Assembly (NCBI GenBank): GCA_965232465.1 | Contig: OZ246977.1 | Span: 2,294,001-2,358,000, forward strand | Direction of reading: 5' to 3' | DNA: 64,000 nt | DNA from: G965232465 sp965232465 | GTDB taxonomy: Bacteria > Pseudomonadota > Alphaproteobacteria > JAQWUY01 | Part shown: positions 62,020 through 64,000 of the stretch, one piece after another | How the letters are laid out: each line of letters opens with the position of its first letter | Position numbering within the stretch: position 1 is the first letter of the stretch | Translations under genes and position numbers: made by a program | Notes under the pieces: model-generated | What the model was told of the DNA's origin: nothing | What the model saw: the letters and a program-made list of their open reading frames with translations, nothing else | Databases searched by the model: none

Positions 62020-64000
62020 TTAATTTTCCACCCGATTTTTACGAATAATATCCTTTTCTGCTTGGGTCAGGGGTAATTTTTCACTGAACTTAGGTTCCCT
62101 AACAATGCGCAGATTTATGTGATTCCACACATCGGCAACGGTCCGTTGCAAATGGGGCGATTGGGTTTGTAAAAATGCCAGTAGCAATTTTGCATTCGAA
62201 TCACGGATACTGCCTGTGGCAAAGGGGGATAAGGTGGATTTTATATCCGTATAAATGGGGGTGTTGTCATGTGCATTATATGTGGCAAACATGCGTTGCA
62301 ACACCGCCACAATATCAGGGGTCAAGCGTACCGCCCCCCCTTGTGGAACAGATCCATTTTGCAGGCTGTTATATGTATGGGTGTGGGCAATTTGTAATTC
62401 CATGGGATTTTTTCTAAACAGCCACTTTAAAGTTACATCCACCAATATTTCATGTTCAATCTGACTTAAATATCCCGATTCATTACCAAAATAGGCAAAT
62501 ATCTGTGCCATTTGTTGGGTATGAAAAGGGGATTTTTCCGCCCATAATTCGTATTGGTGAAAATACAAATGCACCAATTCATGTAACAAAGTCGTATGGT
62601 TGAAACCGTCAAACAAACGGATAAGATTTTCAGGGGGCAAGCCAAAATTTCTTGCCCGATATAAATATGTACCCTGTACCCGATGTAAATTGTGAATCGG
62701 CTTAGGTAAATTTGCCCCTGCGGTTTGTAACGCACGCATAATATCGGTTACATTTTTCCGTGTGGCAAGGGTCATCGCATCGATACCGTATTTATTTTGG
62801 GCATGAATATCAACACCAGCATTTATAAGGCTATTAACCATATTTAGACTGTTTTGTTGTACGCCAAACATTAACAAAGTACCGCCATTTTCATCCATAT
62901 AATCCGTTTTGGCACCGGCATATAATAACATGCGTACCATTTTTGGGTTATTGGCTTGGATTGCCCAATACAAGGCGGGTCTACCTTTATATGCCACATT
63001 GACATCCGCTTTGCCAGCAATTAAGATTTTGGCAATATTCACCTTATCATGGTAAATGGTGGCAATTAAGGGGGCAACACCATTTTTATTCGTATCATTT
63101 AAATCCGCCCCCGCAACCACCAATATTTTTACCACAGTTGCATTTTTGTCATGCATCGCCCATTCCAAAGGGGTATTACCATTTTTATCGGTAATATTCA
63201 CATGTGCCCCAGCGGAGGCTATGGCATTTATAATATGGGTATTATTGACCTGCATTGCCCATAATAAGGGCGGTCGTCCATCATCATTTGCCAAATTCAC
63301 ATCCGCCCCCACGGATATAAGTTTTTCCACAAGGGCAAAATTGTTTTCATAAATCGCCCAAATAAGGGGGGTGTTACCATCTTTGCCCTTGATATTTACA
63401 TTTGCCCCCGCATCAAGGATTTGCTGTATCATCAGCATATCATTTTTTTGTACCGCTTTAATCAATGGGGTACGGCCACTGTCATCCCATGTGTTCATAT
63501 CCGCCCAAGTGGCAAGCATTTTTATTAAAACTGTATTCTTATTATATAATGCCCAGTCCATTAAAGTATGTCCCCCCGCATCGGTAACATACACATCCGC
63601 CCCAGCAGATATAAGGATTTTGGCAATATCCGCATTGTCCCGTTGTACCGCCAACAATAAGGGGGTCATGCCTTTGTCATGAAGCGTATGCACACTTGCC
63701 CCAATAGTTATCAAATCCTTGACCATATCCACATTGCCCCGTTGGATTGCCCACATCAAGGCGGTGGTGCCATCGTCCCCTGTTTTATCTGGATCGGGTT
63801 TTGCTGATAATACCAACCGCACCATGTTGGTATTATCGTTATATGCGGCCCACAACAAGGGGGTATACCCAAACTTGCTATCGCCTGCGTTAATATCAAA
63901 ATCGCCTTTCATAAGGGTGTGTACTTGTTGTATATCGTCCTTATACACAGCTTGTATAAGGGCATTGGTCGCCTGTGCCATGGGAACACACAGGACAAAA
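62020..64000 (-). CDS. Secreted ankyrin-repeat protein with HExxH metalloprotease-like domain (5' partial)
   Basis: The frame is open to the right edge. An ATG at 63981 exists, but the preceding in-frame codons read FVLCVP before MAQATN, like the end of a signal peptide, so the true start is probably outside. Counted from that ATG, residues ~35-435 hold about twelve ankyrin repeats (for example DGTTALMWAIQRGN, NGNTPLEWAMHDKN). The last ~210 residues contain TTLLHELVHLYFHQYE, with HExxH at 467-471, and a later ESGYLSQIEHEILVD that may supply the third zinc ligand. Export plus ankyrins plus a protease motif suggests a host-directed or envelope protein. The stop lies 7 bp from the converging dioxygenase gene. 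Confidence 0.85.
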   Translation of the reverse strand, partial: FVLCVPMAQATNALIQAVYKDDIQQVHTLMKGDFDINAGDSKFGYTPLLWAAYNDNTNMVRLVLSAKPDPDKTGDDGTTALMWAIQRGNVDMVKDLITIGASVHTLHDKGMTPLLLAVQRDNADIAKILISAGADVYVTDAGGHTLMDWALYNKNTVLIKMLATWADMNTWDDSGRTPLIKAVQKNDMLMIQQILDAGANVNIKGKDGNTPLIWAIYENNFALVEKLISVGADVNLANDDGRPPLLWAMQVNNTHIINAIASAGAHVNITDKNGNTPLEWAMHDKNATVVKILVVAGADLNDTNKNGVAPLIATIYHDKVNIAKILIAGKADVNVAYKGRPALYWAIQANNPKMVRMLLYAGAKTDYMDENGGTLLMFGVQQNSLNMVNSLINAGVDIHAQNKYGIDAMTLATRKNVTDIMRALQTAGANLPKPIHNLHRVQGTYLYRARNFGLPPENLIRLFDGFNHTTLLHELVHLYFHQYELWAEKSPFHTQQMAQIFAYFGNESGYLSQIEHEILVDVTLKWLFRKNPMELQIAHTHTYNSLQNGSVPQGGAVRLTPDIVAVLQRMFATYNAHDNTPIYTDIKSTLSPFATGSIRDSNAKLLLAFLQTQSPHLQRTVADVWNHINLRIVREPKFSEKLPLTQAEKDIIRKNRVEN

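Overview
The window looks like a piece of a low-GC, probably host-associated alphaproteobacterial chromosome; I cannot name the genus. The affiliation rests on alphaproteobacterium-typical proteins (a DUF2948 protein directly behind murA, a DUF1489 protein, an alphaproteobacterial-style TrmB, a long SerA with SerC). A host-associated life is suggested by secreted ankyrin proteins, a 2,689-residue inverse autotransporter adhesin, IS elements and a decayed adhesin copy. Coding sequences are unusually rich in GGG and CCC codons for such AT-rich DNA.

Layout. 1-3.6 kb: the 3' part of a SNF2-type helicase running off the left edge, and a DUF4143 AAA ATPase. 3.8-16.3 kb: housekeeping genes (mrp, trmB, uup, a voltage-gated cation channel, an Lrp regulator divergent from ald, dcd, murA, DUF2948, DUF1489, a repetitive Asp/Cys-rich protein, transaldolase, xerC, rplQ). 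16.6-25 kb: accessory region with a secreted ankyrin protein, a complete IS256-family element with an 8-bp target duplication that has cut off the end of a restriction endonuclease gene, its methyltransferase partner, a NMT1/THI5-like binding protein divergent from a MocR regulator, and an adhesin pseudogene split by an IS3-family element. 25-34 kb: dusA, then an assimilatory sulfate reduction operon (glutaredoxin-CysH fusion, cysD, cysN, cysJ, cysI, shortened cysG). 34-43 kb: a flavodoxin-fold protein, a small monooxygenase-like protein and the giant adhesin. 43-47 kb: a sugar-type ABC transporter. 47-52 kb: ackA-pta, an IS256 remnant, tsaB, a small membrane protein and tRNA-Ser(GGA). 52-57.7 kb: cobalamin nucleotide-loop genes cobT, cobS, cobC and cobU, with a CobW GTPase and a Gate-domain membrane protein. 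57.7-64 kb: serC-serA, a second Lrp regulator divergent from a cysteine dioxygenase-like gene, and an ankyrin protein with an HExxH motif whose start lies beyond the right edge.

The metabolic genes form a coherent picture: serine synthesis (serC, serA), sulfate reduction to sulfide (cys operon with siroheme supply) and cysteine oxidation, each with a plausible nearby regulator, plus acetate and alanine catabolism and late cobalamin assembly. The absence of CysC and the Fe-S-type cysteines of CysH indicate direct reduction of APS.

Most unusual items: SerA carries an N-terminal helix-turn-helix-like domain, and a cluster of TTTACGAT repeats lies upstream of serC-serA; the ion channel has the filter TLEDWTD, between sodium- and calcium-selective designs; the adhesin is built from about six 960-990 bp super-repeats and has a truncated, IS-split paralogue of its 3' end; an ankyrin protein is joined to a putative zinc protease domain. 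All functions are inferred from sequence reading alone; no database search was run.
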